The notes under the pieces were generated by a model. It was not told the origin of the DNA and did no database searches. It saw only the letters and a program-made list of their open reading frames with translations. Both the position numbers and the translations under genes were made by a program. A DNA stretch of 11,733 bases from an uncultured Eubacteriales bacterium (GTDB lineage Bacteria; Bacillota; Clostridia; Peptostreptococcales; Anaerovoracaceae), in assembly GCA_905206455.1 (NCBI GenBank), contig CAJLHL010000075.1:1-11733 (forward strand), in the 5' to 3' direction. Positions within the stretch are counted from its first letter, which is position 1. Each line of letters opens with the position of its first letter. Of this stretch, positions 1-6,747 are shown in pieces.

Positions 1-1
1 C

Positions 2-145
2 AGTGAAAATGACAAAGCCGGCGTTTTGGAAGTCTCAAAAAATGACGAGGTTCTCGCGGAATATCCGCTGACCGCATCCTCCGACGTAGGTGCCGCAGGT
101 CTGAAACTGCTCATGATAAGAAGCGCCGAAATGATGCTGAAATAA
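2..145 (+). CDS. C-terminal end of a probable D-alanyl-D-alanine carboxypeptidase (partial)
   Basis: Open frame running in from the left edge and ending at TAA 143-145; 47 residues are visible. The segment (AGVLEVSKNDEVLAEYPL, then TASSDVGAAGL and a hydrophobic, Met-rich tail) resembles the C-terminal beta domain and terminal amphipathic helix of DacA/PBP5-type carboxypeptidases, which trim the terminal D-Ala of peptidoglycan stem peptides outside the membrane. The catalytic SxxK, SxN and KTG motifs would lie upstream of the window, so the family call rests only on tail resemblance. The frame matches the + strand DUF3343 gene that follows 73 bases later, so the two may share a transcript. It could be the tail of another exported protein. 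Confidence 0.45.
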   Translation, partial: SENDKAGVLEVSKNDEVLAEYPLTASSDVGAAGLKLLMIRSAEMMLK

Positions 146-218
146 CAGGAAAGAACGGGTTTTATCCCGGCCCAAACGTGAAAATGATACAGAAATATTT
201 TTGAAAGGATGAATCGCT

Positions 219-443
219 ATGCCGCACACACTCATTTCTCTGCCAACTTACACGACAGCCGCCATGGCGCACGATCTTCTCGCAGCCCGGCAAATCCGTT
301 CTGAAATCACCAGAACCTTTGCCGGCAGAAACAGCAGCTGCGGATACAGTATAAAAATAGACAGCAGATATATGCCGGAAGCGCAATACCTGCTGTCAGA
401 ATCCGAATTTCCGATTTTGAAGATTTCACAGACAAATCTCTGA
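219..443 (+). CDS. DUF3343 family protein (putative Se/S carrier-like)
   Basis: A 74-residue protein starting at ATG 219, with GAAAGGA at 203-209 nine bases upstream. Its size, the N-terminal strand MPHTLISLPTYTTAAMAHDLL, and the central Cys-Gly (C41-G42 in SSCGYSIKID) fit DUF3343, a family of about 70-90 residue proteins with a small alpha/beta fold described as putative Se/S carrier-like. Known proteins of this family often keep one Cys in a CG pair, so a persulfide or selenide carrier role is a family-level suggestion and not demonstrated. There is no signal peptide, so it is probably cytoplasmic. No selD, yedF or cysteine desulfurase is visible nearby. A strong hairpin follows 27 bases after the stop, suggesting it ends its transcript. 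Confidence 0.7.
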   Translation: MPHTLISLPTYTTAAMAHDLLAARQIRSEITRTFAGRNSSCGYSIKIDSRYMPEAQYLLSESEFPILKISQTNL

Positions 444-470
444 TCTTCGAAACGAGGATGGTTGATAAGC

Positions 471-500
471 AGTTCCCCCTGCTGTATAGCAGGGGGAACT
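471..500 (+). terminator. 13-bp perfect hairpin, probable terminator of the + strand unit
   Basis: AGTTCCCCCTGCT (471-483), loop GTAT, AGCAGGGGGAACT (488-500): a perfect 13-bp, GC-rich stem with a tetraloop, 27 bases after the DUF3343 stop. The run after the stem on the + strand is only TTCAT, so the U-tract is weak; on the - strand it is weaker still. The position between convergent genes fits a terminator. It may also stop read-through from the long - strand operon that ends at 687. Confidence 0.7.
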
Positions 501-686
501 TTCATATTGGAGAAGACATCATATCATTTTGCGGATGTCGTATACCAGAACCTTTTTCAGCGCCGGCATACACTGTAAAAACGGTCATCTCCCTTTGCTC
601 TCTGAAATCCGGCCTCCAAAATGATTTTCTCAGACGAAGCATCCCGGTTCCAAAACCGGAGCCGAAACGCTTCAATAGGACAGATC

Positions 687-2678
687 TCAGAGATTTCTTG
701 CTATTTCATAGGCGGCATTGACCTGACTTGCTATACTGCCGATACCGTTTGCGGCTCTAATCTCATATACCTCGCTGTCGATGCCGTACAGAGATTCACG
801 CATCGACTTTCTTCCGCGAAATCCCACAGCGATGATTACATCGTCAGCCTCGATCTCGACAGTCTCCCCTTCGCTGTTTTCGAGGAGGCAGCCTTTGTCA
901 TTTATTTCCTTGAGCCGGTGACTCATATACTTTTTTACACCGTTTAATTCGAGCAGCTCGTTCAGCATCCAGCGCGTCTGAAACGGCACGCCTTCCGGAT
1001 CGTTCGAAAGAATATCATTCAGACCGTCAATCAGCACGACTTCCCGTTTTTCCTCCTTTGCCATGTCGTATGCCATCTCTGCGCCTACGAGACCGGCCCC
1101 TACAATTGCGACTTTATGCCCCACTTTTCTAATTCCGTCGATTACATCCGTGCATGAAACAGCCTTTTCGCTGTCGATGCCCGGGATACTGCCCGGCATG
1201 ACGGCGTCGGCTCCGGTGCAGCAAATCACAGCGTCGGCTCCGAATTCCTTTATACTCTCAGGCGTCATTTCCATCCCCGTCCTCACATCGACGCCGAGAT
1301 CTCTCAGCTCCTGCTCATACCAGGCGGTCAGTGCGCGGATATCCTGTTTAAATGCGTGGCGTCCGGCGTCATAAAGTCTGCCTCCGAGTTTATCGGACCG
1401 CTCCGTCAGAGTGACGCTGTGGCCGCGCACAGCGGCTGTCCGAGCAGCCTCCATACCGCCTGCTCCGCCTCCTACTACGAGGACTCTCTTTTTTCTGACC
1501 GCGGCGGTCAGAGGATACTGACCCGGACGCATCCCTACAGGGTTTACGGCACATGTGGCGGAAACCTTTGAAAATGACGACGACATACAATTGCCGCACG
1601 CGATACACGGGTGAATCTTATCAGGACGCCCCCGCATCAGCATCTGCGGATACGCACTCTCGGCGAGACCTGCCCTGCCCAGCGCTACACCGTCAATTTT
1701 TCCGTCGCGTATCGCTGCTTCACACAGATCCGGATCATTCATCTTGCCCGCTACAAACACGGGAATGCTGACGTTTTTCTTTATTTCCTCAGCGAGCTTT
1801 ATATTATATCCTTTTTCCATATATGCGGGAGCCACGGCGTAGTAAAACGAATCATAAATCCCGGAGTTGCAGTCGAGCATATCGTAGCCGTAAGATTCGA
1901 GAAGCTTCGCAATCTCGCACGCTTCCTCTATCGTCCTTCCTGCCTCTTCATCGCCGAAAAGCGACGGTCTGTGAAAACCTTTTATATAAGATTTCATTCC
2001 CATGCGGATAGCGACAGGAAAATCACTGCCGCACTCCGCCTTGATCCCTTCCACGATTTCTCTGTGGACACGCAGACGATTCTCAAGGGAGCCGCCATAC
2101 GCGTCCTCCCGGAAGTTGCAGATCTCCATAGCGAACTGATCGAGGAGATAGCCCCAGTGCATGGCGTGCACCTCTACCCCGTCAAATCCCGCGTCTTTTG
2201 CCATTTTCGCAGTCTTTATCATGTAAGCGGTCTTTGTCTTTATTTCCTCCACGGTGATCTGCTCGCATATTTCATCGGGATCCGCATACCGCGGAATAGG
2301 GGACGGCGCCTTCTGTCCCGGTTTCTGCCGTCCATGACCGAATCCGATCTGCATAAACACTTTGGTTCCGTAAGCGTGAATGCGTTCCGTCAGACGGCAG
2401 GCTGCTTCTCTCCAGACCATGGGAGCATACGACGGCGGAATCGGACCATTTACCAGATCCGGCTTCTGCGCCTCCATATCCACGATTATGCTGCCCATCA
2501 CGATGAGACCAAAACCGCCTCTCGCTCTCTCAAGATAATATTCAATGGTATTATCTGTATATTCCCCTCTTGAACCGTTCATACTGCCGGTACCTATAGG
2601 CGCCAGCGCATAGCGGTTTTTGATTTCCACATTACCGATTTTAACCGGGCTCAGGGAATGTTTATATCTGTTTTCCAT
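687..2678 (-). CDS. OYE-family NADH:flavin oxidoreductase with 4Fe-4S and FAD/NAD(P) domains (enoate/dienoyl-CoA reductase-like)
   Basis: A 663-residue flavoenzyme; the usual length for this three-part family is 640-680. The start is ATG 2678, preceded by GAGGAAC; an upstream open extension would run into the next gene and lacks family similarity. Residues 1-350 form the FMN TIM barrel (RARGGFGLIV at 51-60; HAMHWGYLLDQF at 171-182 with the probable acid Tyr177; YGGSLENR at 194-201). Cys358, 361, 364 and 376 (CIACGNC then x11-C) bind a 4Fe-4S cluster. Residues 397-431 hold a GGGAGG FAD Rossmann motif, and 521-551 a second, NAD(P)-binding GAGLVG. Relatives reduce C=C bonds of enoates, enones or dienoyl-CoAs, passing electrons NAD(P)H-FAD-4Fe4S-FMN. 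The C-terminal GD that normally contacts FAD is replaced by RA (about 641-642). It is the last gene of the MFS-dehydrogenase operon. BaiCD, FldZ and FadH are relatives; the substrate is unknown. Confidence 0.9.
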   Translation of the reverse strand: MENRYKHSLSPVKIGNVEIKNRYALAPIGTGSMNGSRGEYTDNTIEYYLERARGGFGLIVMGSIIVDMEAQKPDLVNGPIPPSYAPMVWREAACRLTERIHAYGTKVFMQIGFGHGRQKPGQKAPSPIPRYADPDEICEQITVEEIKTKTAYMIKTAKMAKDAGFDGVEVHAMHWGYLLDQFAMEICNFREDAYGGSLENRLRVHREIVEGIKAECGSDFPVAIRMGMKSYIKGFHRPSLFGDEEAGRTIEEACEIAKLLESYGYDMLDCNSGIYDSFYYAVAPAYMEKGYNIKLAEEIKKNVSIPVFVAGKMNDPDLCEAAIRDGKIDGVALGRAGLAESAYPQMLMRGRPDKIHPCIACGNCMSSSFSKVSATCAVNPVGMRPGQYPLTAAVRKKRVLVVGGGAGGMEAARTAAVRGHSVTLTERSDKLGGRLYDAGRHAFKQDIRALTAWYEQELRDLGVDVRTGMEMTPESIKEFGADAVICCTGADAVMPGSIPGIDSEKAVSCTDVIDGIRKVGHKVAIVGAGLVGAEMAYDMAKEEKREVVLIDGLNDILSNDPEGVPFQTRWMLNELLELNGVKKYMSHRLKEINDKGCLLENSEGETVEIEADDVIIAVGFRGRKSMRESLYGIDSEVYEIRAANGIGSIASQVNAAYEIARNL

Positions 2679-2713
2679 AAAGTTCCTCTTCTTATATTTT
2701 TTTCTGCTGTGTG

Positions 2714-3892
2714 CTATTTTTTGATGTATTTCGCCAGAGCTCTGCCGTAAATCGTGCAGATATCCTCTCTCGTAAGGGGCTCCGGATTGGATTCGATTCG
2801 CCAGACCTGCTGCTCCATAAACTGATCCGACCACTGCTGGATCTCCGAATCAGTCACTTCCAGATTCACGTCCCTGTTCGTAAGCGCGCGCACATAGTCC
2901 GCAAATTCATCCGAGTTCTCAAATCCGCAGTCTTGTATCACATCCTGTATCAGCGTCTGATCCTTGAAATTTTTGAGCCATTCTCCGAGAAAAATACCGC
3001 AGGATAAGCCGTGACATATATCGTAGTAATGTGATAACGGATATCCCATTCCGTGGGGGATGCAGGTGCAGGACTGCATAAACGCCACTCCCTGAATCAT
3101 AGACGCCAGCGCGATCTTGTCGTAATCCTCCGCCGTCAGAGTGTCGGCGAGCAGATGATCCTTGAACTCCGCAAACAGCTGAAATGCTATTCTGGATATT
3201 CCCCGGTTCATCACGTTTGCCGCGGCATACAGATGATCCTTCTGGCGTATATAGCTCTCTACCCCATGAGCCAGCGCGTCTATCACGCCTGTATCCAGCA
3301 GAAAAAGCGGAGATTCCTCGATATATCGCGGGTCCACAAAGGAAACCACCGGGTACAGCCACTGATTCATGGCGATTTTTGTATGAATATCGTTGCGTGT
3401 CAGCACCGCTCCCCCCGTCACCTCTGAGCCTGTCCCCGCGGTAGTCGGCAGAGTGATGACAGGTATGTCGCACATATTTCTGTAATTGTCATAGGGCTTG
3501 CCGTTTCCGAAGAAAATATCGAGCTCAGACTTTTCCGGCGTCTTCCGTTTTCCGTCGGTCAGCTGAGCCAGAGCTTTCGCTGCGTCCAGCGCCGAACCGC
3601 CTCCGATCCCTACGATGAAATCTGACTGAAAATCCTTTGTATCTTCGTACATTTCCTTGATATTTTCTACCGGCGGATTTGTCATCGTGTAATCTATGAT
3701 TTTATATTCTATGCCCTTTTCTTCGAATATCTCACTGACGTCGCGAAGACCTGTGTTTTCACATCCTTCAGCAAATTTACTCGTGACGATCACCGCTTTT
3801 TTTCCAAAATCGTCAAACACCTCCTGATGTTCCTTTACCGCATATCTGCCGAAATAAAGACACGTCTGTACGTCAAATCTGAAACCTTCCAT
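2714..3892 (-). CDS. Iron-containing alcohol dehydrogenase (group III)
   Basis: A 392-residue, full-length cytoplasmic Fe-ADH that interconverts an alcohol and its aldehyde or ketone using NAD(P)(H). It starts at ATG 3892 with AAGGAGG nine bases upstream. Nucleotide-binding GGGS is at 97-100 within GIGGGSALDAAKA; the family signature LPTTAGTGSEVT is at 148-159. The metal ligands expected for the family are present: D205, H209 (DALAH), H280 (PHG) and H294 (CHG). The C-terminal third is diverged but shows no break. Only 35 bases separate its stop from the flavoenzyme start, and 60 bases separate it from the upstream dehydrogenase, so the three are very likely co-transcribed. It is in a different subfamily from its neighbour: closer in layout to the FucO/1,3-propanediol dehydrogenase type than to the butanol dehydrogenase type. 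The substrate cannot be deduced. Confidence 0.9.
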   Translation of the reverse strand: MEGFRFDVQTCLYFGRYAVKEHQEVFDDFGKKAVIVTSKFAEGCENTGLRDVSEIFEEKGIEYKIIDYTMTNPPVENIKEMYEDTKDFQSDFIVGIGGGSALDAAKALAQLTDGKRKTPEKSELDIFFGNGKPYDNYRNMCDIPVITLPTTAGTGSEVTGGAVLTRNDIHTKIAMNQWLYPVVSFVDPRYIEESPLFLLDTGVIDALAHGVESYIRQKDHLYAAANVMNRGISRIAFQLFAEFKDHLLADTLTAEDYDKIALASMIQGVAFMQSCTCIPHGMGYPLSHYYDICHGLSCGIFLGEWLKNFKDQTLIQDVIQDCGFENSDEFADYVRALTNRDVNLEVTDSEIQQWSDQFMEQQVWRIESNPEPLTREDICTIYGRALAKYIKK

Positions 3893-3952
3893 TTTTTAAT
3901 TCCTCCTTATTATTTCTGTCTCACTGTCTCCGATAAAATAGGTTCCGGCAGT

Positions 3953-5155
3953 CTACCATGCCAGCATCAGGAAGTCGAGCAGTTCCTGTTTATCGGAAAG
4001 CGGCCTAAACCAGGTACTCGCATCGACTCTTCCCCATATCTCATCCGCGCATCTTGCCAAGAGTTCCTCCGATACGGCAAGCTCAGACTGACTGAGGCGT
4101 GAAGGTACGCCGAGTTCGTTTATAAATGCTTCGTACCGGCGGATTCCTTCCTCTGCCGCCGCCATATCGCTCATTGCAGGATCCGCATCCCATACATTTT
4201 TCGCCCATCTTGCAAAGCGGTGCGCCGTCCGGTCACCCAACGCATACTTAAACCACGCCAGCGATATGATCGCGATCCCCGCTCCGTGGGGAAATCCGAA
4301 ATAATTGCTGAGCACACGCTCAACGGCGTGAATATTTCCTACGAAAGTTCGTCCCTGATCCGCCACATGAGCGATGGAAAGCTGAGCGGCCCATAAAAGT
4401 TCAGCGCGGGAATCATAGTCGCTGGGTACCTGCATGACCTTTCTTCCCCGTTCCACACAAGTGCGCTGTATCGTCTCCGATATACCATCCTGCATGATTC
4501 CGGCACTTGTGCTGAAATACCCTTCGTACGCGTGAGACATGATGTCCAGGATTCCGCATGCCGTCTGAAAGGGCGGGACAGTATATGTGTATGTGGGATC
4601 GGTAAATACCGCAGCCGGACGCAGCGCATCCGAACGGTAGTCGAGTTTCATGTTCTTTTCGTGATTCGCGATGACGGCGACATTTGATACTTCGGAGCCG
4701 CTGGCCGCGATGGTGGGAATCGTAATGAGCGGAAGGACGCCTTCTTCCTTTTTTCCCTGCGTCGAAAGGGATTCCAGTCTGGCAGCCGCCTCAAATTTTT
4801 CCCAGCAGCTTCCTTCATACGAACTCGTCAGACATACCGCTTTTGCCGAGTCGATCGTGCTGCCGCCGCCCAGCGCAACTACCACATCCGCGCCTTTCTC
4901 TCTGAGCAGAGCTCTCGCCCGGTCGATCGTCTTATGGCTCGGATTCGGCTCGATTCCCGTAAAATCGGTAACCTCAATCCCGTTTTCGCCGCAGACCTTA
5001 TGTATCAGCTCATAAGCGCCGCTCATCTTCGCCGGTATTTCATCGTAAATGAAAAATACTTTTCTGCCGTAGTTTAATATCTCCTCTGCAATATCCGCCG
5101 CAGCGCCTTTGCCATAGTAAAATTTCGTATTCAGATGAAAATAGAAATCGTTCAT
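3953..5155 (-). CDS. BDH-type iron-containing alcohol dehydrogenase (butanol dehydrogenase-like)
   Basis: A 400-residue Fe-ADH starting at ATG 5155, with AAAGGAGA just upstream; a longer open frame into the MFS gene exists but lacks family similarity. The N-terminus (FHLNTKFYYGKGAA) and the EPNPSHKTI segment at 69-77 are typical of the NAD(P)H-dependent butanol dehydrogenase/YqhD subfamily. GGGST at 96-100 binds the dinucleotide; IPTIAASGSEVSN at 146-158 is the family signature. The expected metal ligands are D204, H208 (DIMSH), H276 (NIHAVE) and H290 (PHGAG). All are present, so the enzyme should be active. Relatives mostly reduce aldehydes to alcohols. It sits 76 bases after the MFS transporter and 60 bases before the second Fe-ADH in the same direction. 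The physiological substrate is unknown. Confidence 0.9.
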   Translation of the reverse strand: MNDFYFHLNTKFYYGKGAAADIAEEILNYGRKVFFIYDEIPAKMSGAYELIHKVCGENGIEVTDFTGIEPNPSHKTIDRARALLREKGADVVVALGGGSTIDSAKAVCLTSSYEGSCWEKFEAAARLESLSTQGKKEEGVLPLITIPTIAASGSEVSNVAVIANHEKNMKLDYRSDALRPAAVFTDPTYTYTVPPFQTACGILDIMSHAYEGYFSTSAGIMQDGISETIQRTCVERGRKVMQVPSDYDSRAELLWAAQLSIAHVADQGRTFVGNIHAVERVLSNYFGFPHGAGIAIISLAWFKYALGDRTAHRFARWAKNVWDADPAMSDMAAAEEGIRRYEAFINELGVPSRLSQSELAVSEELLARCADEIWGRVDASTWFRPLSDKQELLDFLMLAW

Positions 5156-5231
5156 TTTGTTCTCCTTTTTTCTCTTTTGTCTCATGCTGAATGCAGTTTC
5201 AAAAAGACCTGCCCGTATTCTGTCGAATGCG

Positions 5232-6491
5232 TCATTCCTGATGCTTTTTTCTGTCAGGGTTAAATATGACGAAAATGACGATCGCCGCGGCCATACACGC
5301 AAACAGAATGATCGAACCTGCCGAGAGCTGAGTCCTCATACCGCCGCCCACGGTTCCTGAAATCGCTGCCAGCACATACGTCGCAAAGAACGCTCCCGCA
5401 TTGGAGAGACCCCACACCACGGTAGATGATATGGGAGCAAAATTTTCAGGTACATAATTGAGGGCTCTCGCATGTATCGTGCTGTGCGCTATGCTCGTAC
5501 CGAATGCCACGAAGAATGCCGCCGCATACACGCCCCAGATCGAAGGAATCTTGAGCATACATATCATAGCGATCGCTCCCAGAAGATATCCGCACGGAAT
5601 CATCCAGCTCCGGAGAACTTTTGACCAGAACGGATACAGGAAGGTCATCACGATCAATGTAAAACGCACCAGAGAAGTTGCATTTCCCGCCTGGGCCGCA
5701 TCTCCAAGCGCATTCTCACTGATCCAGGTGGAGACGTTTGTGTAATATGCGTTCAGCCCTATATAAAATACGCAGTGCAGAATGCCGATGGCCGCTACGA
5801 TACCGATGATCTTCTTCGGAATCTGCGAAAACTTCACATCAGGTTTCTCACTTTCCATATTTTCAGCCGCACGCCGGGCCTTTGCCTCACGGTCGTCCCT
5901 GTAGCCGGATTTTTTAATCATCACATAAAATACAGCGGTGGTGATAAAACAGTAAAATCCCAGCAGATAAGCGTAAGGCCAGTTTTCTCCGCCTCCCGTA
6001 GCTGCGATTCTGCCGCTTATGAAAAGAATGAAAAATGCTCCGAGATTATTTGTGACGTTGTACGACGCGATTCTTCCCGCTCTCTCGCTCTCGGAAAAAT
6101 TTTTCCCGATGATGAGATTCATCAGCGGCGCGAAACTTCCCATCGCAAATCCGCCGAAGACGACGGCCACATAATAGATTTCAAAAGGCCCGTGCAGGAT
6201 GCCGTTTGCAAAGAAAATCAGGGAAAATATCCCCATGCTGCACATGACTAAAACCAGCAGCTTCGTCTTGTCAAATTTCAGCGCGACAGGTCCCATCGCA
6301 AATGTGGCGATCAGTCCGAAAAGTGTCGGCAGTGTAGTCAGCGATTTGACCGCATAGTCTGCCACATCGGGATAACTGACCATGATATTTGCCACGACAT
6401 TTTGCGTGATCATGTACATGAGTATGGATGTGACGTAAAAATTGAGCGTATACGATATCTGTCTCTGACGCTTTGTCATTTGAGTTCCCAT
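5232..6491 (-). CDS. MFS transporter, 12-TM
   Basis: A 419-residue membrane protein with about 12 hydrophobic segments in two halves joined by a charged cytoplasmic loop (about 195-225, KKSGYRDDREAKARRAAE). After TM2, MGPVALKFDKTKLL resembles MFS motif A. The start is ATG 6491, preceded by GGAAGGAG five bases upstream; a second Met four residues later is a less well-placed alternative. It is the first gene of a four-gene operon with two Fe-ADHs and an OYE flavoenzyme, so it probably carries their substrate in or their product out by proton- or solute-coupled transport (inference from context). A LysR-type dyad and a good promoter lie just upstream. There is no family-specific signature that I can tie to a substrate. 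Confidence 0.88.
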   Translation of the reverse strand: MGTQMTKRQRQISYTLNFYVTSILMYMITQNVVANIMVSYPDVADYAVKSLTTLPTLFGLIATFAMGPVALKFDKTKLLVLVMCSMGIFSLIFFANGILHGPFEIYYVAVVFGGFAMGSFAPLMNLIIGKNFSESERAGRIASYNVTNNLGAFFILFISGRIAATGGGENWPYAYLLGFYCFITTAVFYVMIKKSGYRDDREAKARRAAENMESEKPDVKFSQIPKKIIGIVAAIGILHCVFYIGLNAYYTNVSTWISENALGDAAQAGNATSLVRFTLIVMTFLYPFWSKVLRSWMIPCGYLLGAIAMICMLKIPSIWGVYAAAFFVAFGTSIAHSTIHARALNYVPENFAPISSTVVWGLSNAGAFFATYVLAAISGTVGGGMRTQLSAGSIILFACMAAAIVIFVIFNPDRKKHQE

Positions 6492-6598
6492 ATAAACTCC
6501 TTCCTCTCCTCAAAAGTTAAATTCGGTTTTTCAATAAGAACTCAGTGTCGCGATCACCCGTCCGCATTGACAAAACCTTAAGAATTATTTCTGAATCT

Positions 6599-6627
6599 AT
6601 TGTATTAAGGGGGTCATTCTTTGTCTA
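6599..6627 (-). promoter_or_regulatory. Predicted sigma-70-type promoter of the MFS-dehydrogenase-flavoenzyme operon
   Basis: On the - strand: -35 TAGACA (6627-6622), 17-base spacer, -10 TACAAT (6604-6599). Each box is 5 of 6 against consensus, with ideal spacing. Transcription would start near 6592, giving a leader of about 100 bases before the MFS start codon. It lies after the LysR terminator, so it separates the two units. The slightly weak boxes suit an activator-dependent promoter (inference). Confidence 0.7.
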
Positions 6628-6657
6628 ATTCAAAGGATTCATGACCGGTATCGAAAA

Positions 6658-6678
6658 TAATTGTCACGCTTACAAATA
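6658..6678. promoter_or_regulatory. Candidate LysR-type operator (T-N11-A dyad)
   Basis: TTGT (6661-6664), seven bases, ACAA (6672-6675) form an interrupted dyad containing TGT-N7-ACA, that is T-N11-A, the classic LysR box. The symmetry continues one base further out on each side after a mismatch (TA at 6658-6659, TA at 6677-6678). Its centre is near -76 relative to the predicted MFS operon start, and the lysR gene is adjacent. Family knowledge puts LysR recognition sites near -65, so the position is reasonable but not exact. Confidence 0.5.
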
Positions 6679-6700
6679 GCTGCGCACTCGCTGACGGCAC

Positions 6701-6725
6701 AAAAAAAGAGGGCGCAAGCCCTCTT
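6701..6725 (-). terminator. Intrinsic terminator after the LysR gene
   Basis: On the - strand, AAGAGGGC, loop TTGC, GCCCTCTT (6725-6706), then a run of T (complement of the A-run 6705-6701). The stem is a perfect 8 bp with a tetraloop and a U-tract, 22 bases after the LysR stop. It should end the TRAP-LysR transcript before the MFS operon promoter. Confidence 0.87.
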
Positions 6726-6747
6726 GATTTGTTATACGTTTTTATCG

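Noticed and set aside
644..659. Hairpin CCGGTT-CCAA-AACCGG as the terminator of the long - strand operon
   Set aside because: The stem is only 6 bp and no T-run follows on the - strand; it may be chance. The operon terminator is not clearly visible.
687..760. Frameshift at the flavoenzyme C-terminus
   Set aside because: The missing GD suggested a shift, but the flanking residues (EVYEI before, NAAYEIARNL after) keep the family spacing in the same frame.
1611..2573. Long + strand open frame (320 codons) opposite the flavoenzyme
   Set aside because: It is antisense to a gene with clear family motifs, has no ribosome binding site or family resemblance, and its composition is what the reverse strand of that gene would give.
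687..2678. Assignment as bilirubin reductase BilR
   Set aside because: As I recall, BilR replaces the catalytic Tyr region with an HGDR signature. This protein keeps the ordinary HxxHxGYL Tyr, and no bilS-like flavodoxin domain gene is adjacent.
687..2678. Assignment as BaiCD/BaiH of the bile acid 7-dehydroxylation operon
   Set aside because: Only the shared enzyme family supports it. No baiB, baiA, baiE, baiF or baiG-like genes surround it, and the neighbours are Fe-ADHs.
2679..2834. N-terminal extension of the flavoenzyme frame into the upstream dehydrogenase
   Set aside because: The family N-terminus begins at Met 2678, which has its own GAGGAAC site; the extension overlaps the end of the upstream gene.
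5156..5302. N-terminal extension of the BDH-type dehydrogenase frame
   Set aside because: It overlaps the end of the MFS gene and lacks family similarity; AAAGGAGA directly precedes Met 5155.
6517..6567. Possible 16-residue leader peptide in the MFS operon leader
   Set aside because: Only a weak AAGG site, no regulatory codon run and no attenuator structure that I can see; too short to support.
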